Below are positions 55,300 to 64,000 of a DNA stretch of 64,000 nucleotides, one piece after another. Position 1 is the stretch's first letter, and each line of letters starts with the position of its first letter. A program made the position numbers and the translations under genes. The notes below the pieces were generated by a model, which was not told the origin of the DNA, searched no databases, and saw nothing but the letters and a program-made list of their open reading frames with translations. Source of the DNA: an uncultured Bacilli bacterium (GTDB lineage: Bacteria; Bacillota_I; Bacilli_A; RF39; UBA660); NCBI GenBank assembly GCA_934168005.1, contig CAKPMN010000003.1:5070-69069 (forward strand), in the 5' to 3' direction.

Positions 55300-55320
55300 A
55301 TAAAATAAATATTATATAAT
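55292..55320 (+). promoter_or_regulatory. sigma-A promoter of tRNA-Arg
   Basis: TTGAAT (55292-55297), 17-bp spacer, TATAAT (55315-55320). A 7-bp hairpin AATGTTC/GAACATT (55324-55342) lies between promoter and tRNA. Confidence 0.7.
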
Positions 55321-55343
55321 GTTAATGTTCTTAAGGAACATTT

Positions 55344-55420
<77 letters not shown>

Positions 55421-55430
55421 TTTATGAAAA

Positions 55431-55459
55431 TAGCCGTTGAAATTCAACGGTTTTTCTTT
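55431..55459 (+). terminator. terminator after tRNA-Arg
   Basis: AGCCGTTGAA / TTCAACGGTT stem with T-run. Confidence 0.85.
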
Positions 55460-55549
55460 TATGTTGAACACTTATAATTAGAATTATAAATTTTAAAAAA
55501 ATATTTATAATTTTTTTATTTTGTGTTATATTTATAATAGAGGTGTTAT

Positions 55550-56956
55550 ATGAAAAGGATAAGTTGTCTTTTTGTAGCTTTTATGATTTTTATGGCTACA
55601 GGATGTGTCAAAATGGATTATTCTATGACAGTAGGAAAGGACAAAAGTGTAGATTTTAAAATCATAGAAGCAGTAAATAAAAAAGTATTAGAGTCATCAG
55701 GTCAAAATGCTTTTAATGAAACTGATTTAGAGCAATATAGAAAAGATGGATACTCTATTAGAGAATACGATGATGGAACTAATGCAGGATATGTATTTTC
55801 TTTAAAAATAGATGATATAAATGAAATTAGTACAGAAGAAAGTATTAATTCAAAATTAGAAATGTATACTACAAAAGATGGAAAAAAATACTTTTTTACT
55901 GTAAAAAAAGGATTATTTAGAAATAAATATACTGCAGTTTTTGTATCTGATGTTAGTGATTCTATAAAAGATTCTATAAATGATATTGAAACAAAAGATA
56001 ATACAACAAATACTAAAGATACAACAACAACTGTAACTGATAAAGAAACTAATGTAACAGATAAAGCTACTGATAATAAGACAGATAGTACAACTGTGGA
56101 TAAAACAACAGATAGCACTACAACTAAAGATACTTTAAGTGATAGTGATCTAACTGATCTTATGAATACTATGGAAGCTAAGTTTAGTATAAATTTACCT
56201 TATGGTGCGATTAAATCAAATGCTAAAGACGTTAGTGAAGATGGTAAAACATTAACATGGGATTTGATTAGTTTAGATGGAAACATAGAATTTGAATTTT
56301 ATTTATATAATATTATTCCATTATTTGTTTTAGCTGGATCTACTTTATTATTATTAATTATAATAATTGTTTTAATTATTCGACACATTCAAAACAAGAA
56401 ATATTTAAAATTAGCTCTTGAAAGAGAAAGAAGAGAACAAGAAGAATTAAAAAAAGCTGATGATAGTGAAGAAGAAAATACAAAAGATGAAGTTTTATCT
56501 AGCAACACTAGTTTAAATGATATTTCTACTGATGAAAATAAATATGAAGAAGAATTGACTGAACAAGTTGGTTTGGATGAATCAGATGAAAATGCTTTTG
56601 GAGCTGATGAGGTAGATAATTCATCAGAAAATTTAGAAACTAACGAATTAGAAGAACCAAAAAATTTGGAAGTAAATAATGATTATTATTCAAATAATGT
56701 TGAAGATACTTTTGAACCTGTTGAATCTAGTGATGTAGAAAGTGTGGATAATTCAGATATAAATAATGATGATGTTTCAAATAGTGATGAAGATACTTTT
56801 GAATCTAATGAAACAAAACAAGATGTAGAAGAGGTAGAAAACAAACCAAATTTTCATTTCGAAGAGATAGTTACTCCAGAAAATGTAAATAATTTTCATG
56901 TAGAGGAAATTATAACTCCAGAAAATGTTGATAAGTTAGAAAATAAAGAGAAATAG
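55550..56956 (+). CDS. lipoprotein with LppM-like domain, membrane helix and acidic tail
   Basis: 468 residues. A lipoprotein signal with lipobox ATGC (cysteine about residue 19) is followed by an LppM/DUF3153-like domain (MDYSMTVGKDKSVDFKII, GYVFSLKIDDINEI), a Thr/Asp/Lys-rich linker (about 145-190), a closing piece of the domain (EAKFSINLPYGAIKSNAK), one membrane helix (about 256-278) and a Glu/Asp/Asn-rich tail of some 180 residues. Near its end two related copies of FHFEEIVTPENVN / FHVEEIITPENVD occur. A lipid anchor plus a C-terminal helix is unusual. AGAGGTG precedes the ATG. Confidence 0.75.
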   Translation: MKRISCLFVAFMIFMATGCVKMDYSMTVGKDKSVDFKIIEAVNKKVLESSGQNAFNETDLEQYRKDGYSIREYDDGTNAGYVFSLKIDDINEISTEESINSKLEMYTTKDGKKYFFTVKKGLFRNKYTAVFVSDVSDSIKDSINDIETKDNTTNTKDTTTTVTDKETNVTDKATDNKTDSTTVDKTTDSTTTKDTLSDSDLTDLMNTMEAKFSINLPYGAIKSNAKDVSEDGKTLTWDLISLDGNIEFEFYLYNIIPLFVLAGSTLLLLIIIIVLIIRHIQNKKYLKLALERERREQEELKKADDSEEENTKDEVLSSNTSLNDISTDENKYEEELTEQVGLDESDENAFGADEVDNSSENLETNELEEPKNLEVNNDYYSNNVEDTFEPVESSDVESVDNSDINNDDVSNSDEDTFESNETKQDVEEVENKPNFHFEEIVTPENVNNFHVEEIITPENVDKLENKEK

Positions 56957-56977
56957 ATTATCTATTTCTTTTTTTGT
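56945..56977 (+). terminator. terminator after the lipoprotein gene
   Basis: AGAAATAGAT / ATCTATTTCT stem with T-run. Confidence 0.85.
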
Positions 56978-57021
56978 ATACTATTTTTTCAATTTTTGAT
57001 AAAATAAGTAAAGGTGGTACT

Positions 57022-59559
57022 ATGAACAGAAAAGATGTAGATAAAACAAAAGTAACTCCTATGATGCAACAATATTTGGAAATAAAAGAACAAAATCCAG
57101 ATATTATTTTATTTTTTCGTTTAGGGGATTTTTATGAAATGTTTTTTGAAGATGCTTATACAGCGTCTCGTGAACTTGAGTTAACTTTAACTGGTAAAAG
57201 TGCAGGTCTTGATGAGAAGATTCCTATGTGTGGAATACCATATCATGCTGCTAATGTATATATAGAAAAAATGGTTGATAAAGGATATAAGATTGGTATA
57301 TGTGAACAAGTTGAAGATCCTAAATTAGCTAAAGGAATTGTAAAAAGAGAAGTAATCCAAATAATAAGTAAAGGTACTTTGATAGATGATGAGTCCCTAA
57401 CTTCTTATTTAAACAATTATGTTGGAAGTATTTTAGATTTTGGACATTGTTATGTTGTAAGTTATGCGGATATATCAACAGGTGAAGTTAATGCTAAAAT
57501 GATACCTCATAATAAAAATCTACTTACATCAGAAGTTATTTCACTTAATATAGGTGAGGTAATACTTTCTGATAAAGTTGATAAGGGTATTTTATCATTA
57601 TTTAAAAATCAGTTTCATTTGACAGTTACCGTTACTGATCAAATATCTGATTTAAAAGGATATGAATATATTTACGAAGATGTATCTGATATGCGCTATA
57701 TTGAAGGTGTAAAACATTTACTTACATATATTTTTAACACACAAAAAAGAGATTTATCACATTTACAAAAACTAGTTATTCATGAAAATAAAAATTATTT
57801 AAAAATGGATATTCATACTAAAAGAAACCTTGAACTTACTGAGACACTTAGATTAAAACAGAGAAATTATTCTTTAATCTGGTTACTTGATAAAACAAAA
57901 ACAGCAATGGGCTCACGTATGCTTAAGACATTTATTGAAAATCCTTTAATTAATAAAGATGAAATAAATAGACGTTTAGATGTTGTTGATACATTTTTAA
58001 CTGAATTTATTTTGAAAGATGATTTAGTTAAATGTTTAATGGAAGTATATGACTTGGAACGATTAAGTGGCCGTATTGCTTTTGGTAATGCTAATGCAAG
58101 AGATTTATTACAACTTAAAAGTTCTCTTAGGGTTTTACCTCAAATTCATACAATATTAGATGAAATTCATTATGATAAAAATATTTTAGTTTTAGATGAA
58201 TTATATGATTTATTAGATAGAAGTATTTATGAAAATCCTCCTGTATCTGTTAAGGAAGGCTATTTGATAAAAGAAGGTTATAGTAGTGAACTTGACGAAT
58301 TAAAGAGTTTACGTAAAGGTGGTAAAGACTTTGTAGCTGACTTTGAAGAACAAGAACGTGAAAGAACTGGTATTAAAAATCTAAAAATTGGTTATAACAG
58401 AGTTTTTGGATATTATATTGAAGTTTCTAAAGGAAATGTTTCTCTAATTAAAGATGAATATGGTTATGAGAGAAAACAAACTCTAGCAAATGCAGAACGT
58501 TATATAAGTCCTATTTTAAAAGAAAAAGAAGCTCTTATTTTAAATGCTGAGGAAAGAATTATAGAGTTAGAATATAATTTGTTTATGCAAGTTAGAGATA
58601 AAATAAAAGAATACATCCCATCTCTTCAAGATATTGCGAAAGTTATTAGTGAAGTAGATGTTTTACAAAGTTTTGCAACTGTAACAGAAGAGAATAATTA
58701 TGTTAGACCAATAATAAATGATAATAGAGATGTAAGAATAATAGATGATAGACATCCTGTTGTTGAAAAGGTTTTATCAAATGAATTTGTAAGTAATGAT
58801 ATTATAATGGATCCTAATACTAATATTCTTCTAATAACTGGACCTAATATGGCTGGTAAATCAACATATATGAGGCAAATGGCTATAACTGTTATTATGG
58901 CCCAAATTGGTTGTTTTGTTCCTGCACGTGAAGCTACTCTTCCTATATTTGACGCTATATTTACTCGTATTGGTGCTAGTGACGATTTAGTTAGTGGTGA
59001 ATCTACTTTTATGGTAGAGATGAATGAGGCTAATATGGCTATTAGTAATGCTACAGCAAATAGTTTAATTTTATTTGATGAATTAGGAAGAGGAACTGCT
59101 ACTTTTGATGGTATGGCTTTAGCTCAATCCATAATTGAATATATTCATGATTCTATTGGTTGTAAGACTTTCTTTTCAACACACTATCATGAGTTAACAG
59201 ATCTTGAAAATAATTTACCTCATTTACATAATGTTCATGTAAGTGCACGTGAAGAGAATGGTAATTTAATATTCTTACATAAAATACAAGATGGAAGTAT
59301 AGATAAAAGTTATGGTATTCATGTTGCTAAATTAGCTAATTTACCTGCTAAAGTTATTAATAGAGCTGATCAAGTTCTTAAGATATATGAGGGAAAAGAA
59401 TTAAAAAGAGATATATGTATTCAGGAAGCTTTACCAATTGATGAGTTAATAGAAACTCATTCTAAAGTAGAAGAAGAAATAAAAAAAATAGATCCTTTAA
59501 CTATAACTCCTATGGAAGCTTTAAATATTTTATATCACTTAAAAGAAGAGGTTAAATAA
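57022..59559 (+). CDS. mutS: DNA mismatch repair protein MutS
   Basis: Recognises base mismatches and starts repair. 845 residues: N-terminal mismatch domain with the F-x-E motif (GDFYEMFFEDA), core lever domains, clamp, and ATPase domain with Walker A TGPNMAGKST (about 606), Walker B LFDELGRGT and STHYHEL. Full-length MutS1. The ATG at 57022 follows AAAGGTGG; an upstream ATG at 56974 lies in the previous terminator. No mutL gene is in the window. Confidence 0.97.
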   Translation: MNRKDVDKTKVTPMMQQYLEIKEQNPDIILFFRLGDFYEMFFEDAYTASRELELTLTGKSAGLDEKIPMCGIPYHAANVYIEKMVDKGYKIGICEQVEDPKLAKGIVKREVIQIISKGTLIDDESLTSYLNNYVGSILDFGHCYVVSYADISTGEVNAKMIPHNKNLLTSEVISLNIGEVILSDKVDKGILSLFKNQFHLTVTVTDQISDLKGYEYIYEDVSDMRYIEGVKHLLTYIFNTQKRDLSHLQKLVIHENKNYLKMDIHTKRNLELTETLRLKQRNYSLIWLLDKTKTAMGSRMLKTFIENPLINKDEINRRLDVVDTFLTEFILKDDLVKCLMEVYDLERLSGRIAFGNANARDLLQLKSSLRVLPQIHTILDEIHYDKNILVLDELYDLLDRSIYENPPVSVKEGYLIKEGYSSELDELKSLRKGGKDFVADFEEQERERTGIKNLKIGYNRVFGYYIEVSKGNVSLIKDEYGYERKQTLANAERYISPILKEKEALILNAEERIIELEYNLFMQVRDKIKEYIPSLQDIAKVISEVDVLQSFATVTEENNYVRPIINDNRDVRIIDDRHPVVEKVLSNEFVSNDIIMDPNTNILLITGPNMAGKSTYMRQMAITVIMAQIGCFVPAREATLPIFDAIFTRIGASDDLVSGESTFMVEMNEANMAISNATANSLILFDELGRGTATFDGMALAQSIIEYIHDSIGCKTFFSTHYHELTDLENNLPHLHNVHVSAREENGNLIFLHKIQDGSIDKSYGIHVAKLANLPAKVINRADQVLKIYEGKELKRDICIQEALPIDELIETHSKVEEEIKKIDPLTITPMEALNILYHLKEEVK

Positions 59560-59560
59560 T

Positions 59561-59938
59561 ATGAGTTTATTGAAAAAAGAAAATTGGTTTATGTATATTA
59601 TATTAACTTTTTTTACTTTTGGTTTTTTTGCTTTCGTAATAGCTAAAGATTTGAATTTATATGAAAAAGGTGCTTGGTATACTAAATGGTATTATTGGTT
59701 TATAGGCTTCTTATTAATGATTTATCCTGGTATTATTATGCTTCTTGTTCTTAATATAACAATGCAGATAAAAATATGTAAATATTTATCTGTTCCGGGA
59801 AGTGATTATTATGCAATACCTTATACTTGGCTTTTATGTTTAATTGTTCCAGTAATTGGGTGGTCTACTTTAATTGTAATGTTACTTCATATATATTATT
59901 ATCCTGCTGTTATGATTTATAAAGGAAATTTTAAATGA
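59561..59938 (+). CDS. hypothetical membrane protein, 125 aa
   Basis: Three hydrophobic segments (FMYIILTFFTFGFFAFVIA; WFIGFLLMIYPGIIMLLVL; YTWLLCLIVPVIGWSTLIVM). One base after the mutS stop and overlapping the next gene by 4 bases. AAGAGG lies before the ATG, inside mutS. No family recognised. Confidence 0.7.
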   Translation: MSLLKKENWFMYIILTFFTFGFFAFVIAKDLNLYEKGAWYTKWYYWFIGFLLMIYPGIIMLLVLNITMQIKICKYLSVPGSDYYAIPYTWLLCLIVPVIGWSTLIVMLLHIYYYPAVMIYKGNFK

Positions 59939-60777
59939 TTTCTTTGGTTATATTAGCGGCTGGATTTGGAAGTAGATTTAAAGGTGGAGTAAAACAAGAT
60001 TATCCTGTACTTGATGGATATAATTTGATGGATTATTCTATTTCAAATGCCTATTATGCTGGATTTAGAAATTTTGTATTTCTTATTAGGAAAGATATGA
60101 AAGAATTTGAAGAAAAAATAAGATACAAATATAAAAATTATTCTATATCTTTTGTTTATCAAGATGTTTTGGATATACCTTGTTCTATTAATTATGAAAG
60201 AATTAAGCCTTGGGGAACTGCTCATGCGGTTTATTCTTTAAGAAGCAGTATAAAAGATGCTTTTTGTATAATTAATTCAGATGATTATTATGGTATTAAT
60301 TCTTTTATGAAAATGTATGAATTTTTATCTACTAATAGTAATTCTAATATGTATGCTACTGTTGGATATAAACTTATTAATACATTATCTTTAAATGGCA
60401 AAGTAAATAGGGGAATATTGAATGTAGATAATGGTTATGTAACATCTATTAAAGAAATTAAAGGTATTGATTATGATACTTTAATTGATTTAAATAGTTT
60501 ATGTAGTGTTGGAATTTATGGATTTAATACAAGTATATTTAAAAAATTAGAGGAAAAGTTTGTTATATTTTTAAAAAATTCTAAAATGGATGATGAATTT
60601 ATGCTTACTGATGTTTTAGATAGTATGAATGATATTAAAATTAAGGCATTAACGACAAATGATAATTACTTTGGTATTACTTATATAGAAGATGTTTTTC
60701 TTGTAGCTCTTAAACTTAAGAAAGAGTTAGATGATGATTTGTCAAAATTTCCATTATTTGAACTTGAAAAAAGTTAA
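59935..60777 (+). CDS. sugar-phosphate nucleotidyltransferase-like protein
   Basis: 280 residues with the nucleotidyltransferase start ILAAGFGSRFKGGVKQ (glycine-rich nucleotide loop, though the usual T-x-x-x-PK reads V-K-Q), NSDDYYG as the metal-binding D-x-D region, and a GTAHAVYS loop as in NDP-sugar pyrophosphorylases. No hexapeptide-repeat domain. Substrate unknown; overlaps the membrane gene before it. Confidence 0.8.
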   Translation: MISLVILAAGFGSRFKGGVKQDYPVLDGYNLMDYSISNAYYAGFRNFVFLIRKDMKEFEEKIRYKYKNYSISFVYQDVLDIPCSINYERIKPWGTAHAVYSLRSSIKDAFCIINSDDYYGINSFMKMYEFLSTNSNSNMYATVGYKLINTLSLNGKVNRGILNVDNGYVTSIKEIKGIDYDTLIDLNSLCSVGIYGFNTSIFKKLEEKFVIFLKNSKMDDEFMLTDVLDSMNDIKIKALTTNDNYFGITYIEDVFLVALKLKKELDDDLSKFPLFELEKS

Positions 60778-60809
60778 AAATATGGTAAAATTAAGATTAG
60801 GTGATAGTG

Positions 60810-61352
60810 ATGCTAGAAAATGTTATGAAAGCAATTGATGATAACACAACACTAACAGATGATATAAAAGAGAATATTAAGGAATTGGTAATAATTTTTA
60901 ACAATATTTTTTCAAATGTTGATTTAAGAAATTTAGAAGAACGTTTAAGAACTTTAAGAATGGAAAGTTCATCTAAATTTTTAAGTAAAAAAGTTTTTAA
61001 TTATACACCAATGACAAATGTTTTATCAGTTAATTTGGATGAATTAAATAAAGGCTATGATGTTAAGCATATTATGATGAGTGCTTTACTTACGATAATG
61101 ACTTCTCACGATAATACATATGGTTTTGATAGAAATGATAAATTTATTTCTTTTAATACTGGATATACTGAAATATTATCTAACTTTGTAGTTGGTAATG
61201 AAAGTGAAAAAATGTTATATGAAGATGAGGTTATCGCAACTAATTTAATTTCTGAAATAGTTGGAAATGATGTTATGTTTAATGCATATTTTACAAATAA
61301 TCCAACTTTGATAGAAGATAAAATTAGATCATATGATAAGGAGATGGCATAA
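60810..61352 (+). CDS. hypothetical protein, 180 aa
   Basis: Soluble protein starting MLENVMKAIDDNTTL, with a helical N-terminal part and a middle (VKHIMMSALLTIMTSHDNTY) that may form a metallopeptidase-like helix, but no HExxH is present. The ATG at 60810 follows TAGGTGATAG. It overlaps the next gene by one base; the two probably work together. No family recognised. Confidence 0.65.
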   Translation: MLENVMKAIDDNTTLTDDIKENIKELVIIFNNIFSNVDLRNLEERLRTLRMESSSKFLSKKVFNYTPMTNVLSVNLDELNKGYDVKHIMMSALLTIMTSHDNTYGFDRNDKFISFNTGYTEILSNFVVGNESEKMLYEDEVIATNLISEIVGNDVMFNAYFTNNPTLIEDKIRSYDKEMA

Positions 61353-61612
61353 TGTTAGAAGCTGTAGAAAGTTTAAATCGTGATACAATTGCAAGAAATA
61401 ACGGTATAAAAACTGATAATTCTTCGATGAATCTTTTTTGTAGTTTGATACTTAAACACAAAATTGAAGATGAAGATGCTTATAGAAATAGATTAGAAAT
61501 TATTTCTGCTTATGATGGATTATCTTCAGAACTTAAAAATACAGTTGATACATTAAAGGCAGAGTATGATAAAGCAAATAGTAAAGTAGTTGAAAAAGGT
61601 AGAGTTATGTAA
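61352..61612 (+). CDS. hypothetical protein, 86 aa
   Basis: Small helical protein starting MLEAVESLNRDTIARNNGIK, rich in Glu, Lys and Asn; ATG overlaps the stop of the preceding gene (TAATG). Function unknown; a hairpin AAAGGTA/TACCTTT with T-run covers its stop. Confidence 0.65.
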   Translation: MLEAVESLNRDTIARNNGIKTDNSSMNLFCSLILKHKIEDEDAYRNRLEIISAYDGLSSELKNTVDTLKAEYDKANSKVVEKGRVM

Positions 61613-61624
61613 TACCTTTTTTTC
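61594..61624 (+). terminator. terminator at the stop of the small gene pair
   Basis: AAAGGTA (61595-61601) / TACCTTT (61613-61619) with T-run. Confidence 0.65.
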
Positions 61625-61668
61625 TTGCTTAGTTTTTTTAATCCTTGTATAATTATAGTGGTGATAAT

Positions 61669-63039
61669 ATGTTTAATATAAAAACTAATTCTAAAAAGGT
61701 TTTACCCGGAGATACTTTTGTTGCTCTTAGAGGTATTAGAAATGATGGACATTATTATATAGAAGATGCGATAAAAAGAGGTGCCAAAAAGATAATAGCT
61801 GAAGAAGGCGAGTATTCTATTCCTTATGAAATTGTAAATAATACTCGAGAGTATTTAAATAACTATTTATCTTCTAACTACAATGAAGAATTTAATAAGA
61901 TTCAAATTATAGGTATTACTGGAACAAATGGTAAAACGACATCTGCATATTTACTTTCTTCTGCTTTGAATAGAATTGGACATAAATGTGCATCTATTGG
62001 TACTTTAGGTTTTTATATTGATACAAAATTAGTCGAAGGTTTGGAAAATTCAACTCCTGATATATGTGATATTTATGAGTTTATAGATGAGGCAATAGAG
62101 GAGGGGTGTGAGTATGTAGTTATGGAGGTTTCAAGTCATGCCCTTACTAATGGTAGAGTTGAAACTTTATTATTTAACCATGCAATCTTTACTAATTTAT
62201 CTGAAGATCATTTGGATTATCATGTCACTTTAGAAAACTATGTTGTAGCAAAACAAAAATTATTTAAGAAACTTAAATCTAATGGTCTAGCTATTGTTAA
62301 TATTGATGATGCTGTGAGCTCTAATTTTTTATTTCCAATGAACCATAATTTAACATATGGCTACAATGAAAATGCTAATTTTAGAATAATAGATCAAAAA
62401 TTTATGGAAAATGAAACGATATTTAAATTTAAATATCGTAACGATACATATCAAGTTTATTCTAAATTACTTGGTAAGTTTAATATTTATAATGTTATGC
62501 CTGTTATTATATTTTTACTTTGTATTGGAACAGATCCGATAATTGTATTAAAAACTATATATTCACTAAAATCCCCAAAGGGTAGGTTAGAAGTTATACC
62601 TTACAAGAATAATAGAATTATAGTTGATTATGCCCATAATACTGCGGCTATATATCAAGTGTTTGAAATGATTAAGCAATATAACTATAATAATTGTTAT
62701 GTTGTATTTGGATGTTCTGGTGAACGTGATAGAGTTAAAAGACCACATATGACTAGAGTTGTTAGTGAACTTTCAAAATATTTTATAATTACTGAAGATG
62801 ATTTATATTACGAAGATTTTGAACAAATAAAAAATGATATGTTACTTGGTCTTACCAATAATAACTATGAAGTAATTATCGATAGAAGAGAAGCTATATC
62901 TAAAGGTATTTCTTTATTAAATGATAATGATATTTTGCTTGTTCTTGGAAAAGGTCATGAAGAATTTTTGAAAATTCGTGAAAAAAAGATTCCTTTTAAT
63001 GATAGAAATGTTGTGTTAGATATTTTAGCAAAAAAATAA
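61669..63039 (+). CDS. murE: UDP-N-acetylmuramyl tripeptide synthetase (MurE family)
   Basis: Adds the third amino acid to UDP-MurNAc-L-Ala-D-Glu in peptidoglycan synthesis. 456 residues: N-terminal domain (FNIKTNSKKVLPGDTFVALR), ATPase P-loop GITGTNGKTT (about 84), VSSHAL and GRLEVI motifs, and C-terminal VDYAHN and FGCSGERDR. The DNPR motif that marks meso-diaminopimelate specificity is replaced by DDLYYED, pointing to L-Lys or another amino acid. Start ATG 61669 follows GTGGTGAT. Confidence 0.92.
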   Translation: MFNIKTNSKKVLPGDTFVALRGIRNDGHYYIEDAIKRGAKKIIAEEGEYSIPYEIVNNTREYLNNYLSSNYNEEFNKIQIIGITGTNGKTTSAYLLSSALNRIGHKCASIGTLGFYIDTKLVEGLENSTPDICDIYEFIDEAIEEGCEYVVMEVSSHALTNGRVETLLFNHAIFTNLSEDHLDYHVTLENYVVAKQKLFKKLKSNGLAIVNIDDAVSSNFLFPMNHNLTYGYNENANFRIIDQKFMENETIFKFKYRNDTYQVYSKLLGKFNIYNVMPVIIFLLCIGTDPIIVLKTIYSLKSPKGRLEVIPYKNNRIIVDYAHNTAAIYQVFEMIKQYNYNNCYVVFGCSGERDRVKRPHMTRVVSELSKYFIITEDDLYYEDFEQIKNDMLLGLTNNNYEVIIDRREAISKGISLLNDNDILLVLGKGHEEFLKIREKKIPFNDRNVVLDILAKK

Positions 63040-63073
63040 GAAAAGTTTTACTTTTCCCTAAATTGAAATTTGA

Positions 63074-63099
63074 ACCGCACCACAAAGGTGTGGTTTTTT
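63074..63099 (+). terminator. hairpin terminator before the transposase
   Basis: ACCGCACC / GGTGTGGT stem (one G-T) with 5-base loop and T-run. It could end murE transcripts or shield the insertion sequence from read-through. Confidence 0.7.
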
Positions 63100-63139
63100 G
63101 ATACAATAAAAGAGCCCACCCAGCCAGGAGGACTCATAA

Positions 63140-64000
63140 ATGAATCATACACAATTAACAGAAAAAAAGAAAGTAGAAATAGACATTTTATTAAAACAAG
63201 GAATGTCTATGAGAAAAGTGGCATCGATATTAGAAATAAGTCATTCAACTATATCAAGATACAAAGCAGGAATATATAAAAAAAGAAAGATAGACATAAC
63301 AGAAAAACATAAAATATTTATCGAGTATCTATATACACATTATGATCGAAGAAATAGTTCAGTAGAAATATGTATATTTATGTTTAAAAAAAGATACCGA
63401 GGCATTAAATGCCCATCAATTAGACAAGTTTATAATTGGATAAACGAAGGAAAAATAAATATTAATAAGAACGATATGTGTTATAAAAGAAGAAAAAATA
63501 AAATAAAAGGTGGGATGATGACGCATACCAAATGGAATTTAGATAATAAAACAGTATTACCAATTAGTTTAAGGCCGAAATATATAAATAAAAGAGATGA
63601 ACCAGGACATTTAGAAATAGATTCAATACTAGGAAAAAAGAACGAACAAGACTCATTAATATCAATTGTAGATAGGTGTACAAGAAGGCTATGGTTAATA
63701 AAATCAAATTATAAAAATGAATATTATACGGCAAACCTTATATATAACTATATAATAAAAAATGATATAGATGTAAAATCAATAACAGTAGATAATGGAT
63801 TAGAATTTCAAGCATTAGGTATAACAGCTAAGAAATTAGGAGTTAAGCTTTATAAATGTGATCCATATTGTTCATTTCAAAGAGGAACTAACGAAAGAAC
63901 AAATGCATTAGTGAGAAGATATATACCTAAAGGAGAATCAATGAAGTTAAAACCACAAATATATTTAGATGATATTTGTTTTAATATAAATAGTATGCCT
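63140..64000 (+). mobile_element. IS30-family transposase, 3' end outside window
   Basis: 287 codons open to the window end. N-terminal helix-turn-helix (TEKKKVEIDILLKQGMSMRK, VASILEISHSTISRY), central part with NWINEG-like and RPKYINKRDEPGHLEIDSIL, and DDE catalytic residues: Asp in LEIDS, Asp in VDNGLEF, Glu in TNERTN, the IS30 pattern. AGGAGG precedes the ATG. The left end probably lies in the AATTGAAATTTGAACCG region at 63060, but no matching right repeat is visible. Confidence 0.85.

Noticed and set aside
55702..56118. Val/Ser-rich minus-strand frame of 138 codons
   Set aside because: Antisense of the Thr/Asp-rich linker of the lipoprotein gene.
63070..63279. Frame of 69 codons at the start of the insertion sequence
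   Set aside because: Out-of-frame reading over the transposase start, whose own frame with AGGAGG and full domain content is clear.

Overview
The window is a very AT-rich, gene-dense stretch of a low-GC Gram-positive chromosome. Housekeeping genes are of Bacilli/Mollicutes-relative type: single-chain glycyl-tRNA synthetase, sepF, divIVA and gpsB, scpA/scpB, the rpoE delta subunit, dnaB-dnaI, RNase Y, and three T-box leaders in front of aminoacyl-tRNA synthetase operons. A clear endospore programme is present: a sigma-F/G type factor with a SpoIIAA-like protein, spoVAC-D-E, two alpha/beta SASP genes, a YjcZ-type protein, spoIIIAH, gerE and gerM. The best guess is an endospore-forming Bacilli lineage near Erysipelotrichales or the uncultured gut relatives of Mollicutes. 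This rests on gene content and composition only.

Layout. 1-14 kb: gap (5' truncated by the window), T-box/glyS, sepF-divIVA, T-box/Ca-exchanger/ileS, tgt, metallophosphoesterase, several small membrane proteins, scpAB. 14-21.7 kb: tRNA-Leu, thiI, two SASP genes with sigma-G-like promoters, gpsB-rnpB, a RodZ-like gene, pgsA, recA with a LexA-type box, rny. 21.7-24.7 kb: sporulation block with a Spo0A box, a SpoIIAA-like gene, the sigma gene and spoVACDE. The gene for the anti-sigma factor SpoIIAB, which normally lies between the first two, is missing. 24.7-40.3 kb: ywiB-like/argS/rpoE, three tandem VanY-type carboxypeptidases, dacF, def, rodA, dnaB-dnaI and a T-box/unknown ORF/thrS operon.

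40.4-53.4 kb, just downstream of tRNA-Ala, is an accessory island. It holds a regulator with sigma-70 region-4 features, whose leader carries an internal terminator hairpin and a hairpin over its ribosome binding site. Next come a 2031-residue RHS toxin-like protein without a signal peptide, its putative immunity gene, a DUF5412-like gene, a start-less duplicated toxin tip with a second immunity gene, two small membrane proteins (holin-like), a GH25-LysM lysozyme and a tail-collar-like protein. On the opposite strand lies a second holin-M23 endopeptidase pair. A roughly 50-bp noncoding element occurs at both ends of the toxin/lysis block. I read the island as a candidate RHS toxin system released through a phage-derived lysis cassette; this is inference from gene order.

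53.5-64 kb: spoIIIAH, gerE (with a sigma-K-like promoter), gerM, tRNA-Arg, a large lipoprotein, mutS, small unknown genes, a nucleotidyltransferase, a MurE ligase without the DNPR motif, and an IS30-family transposase cut by the window end.
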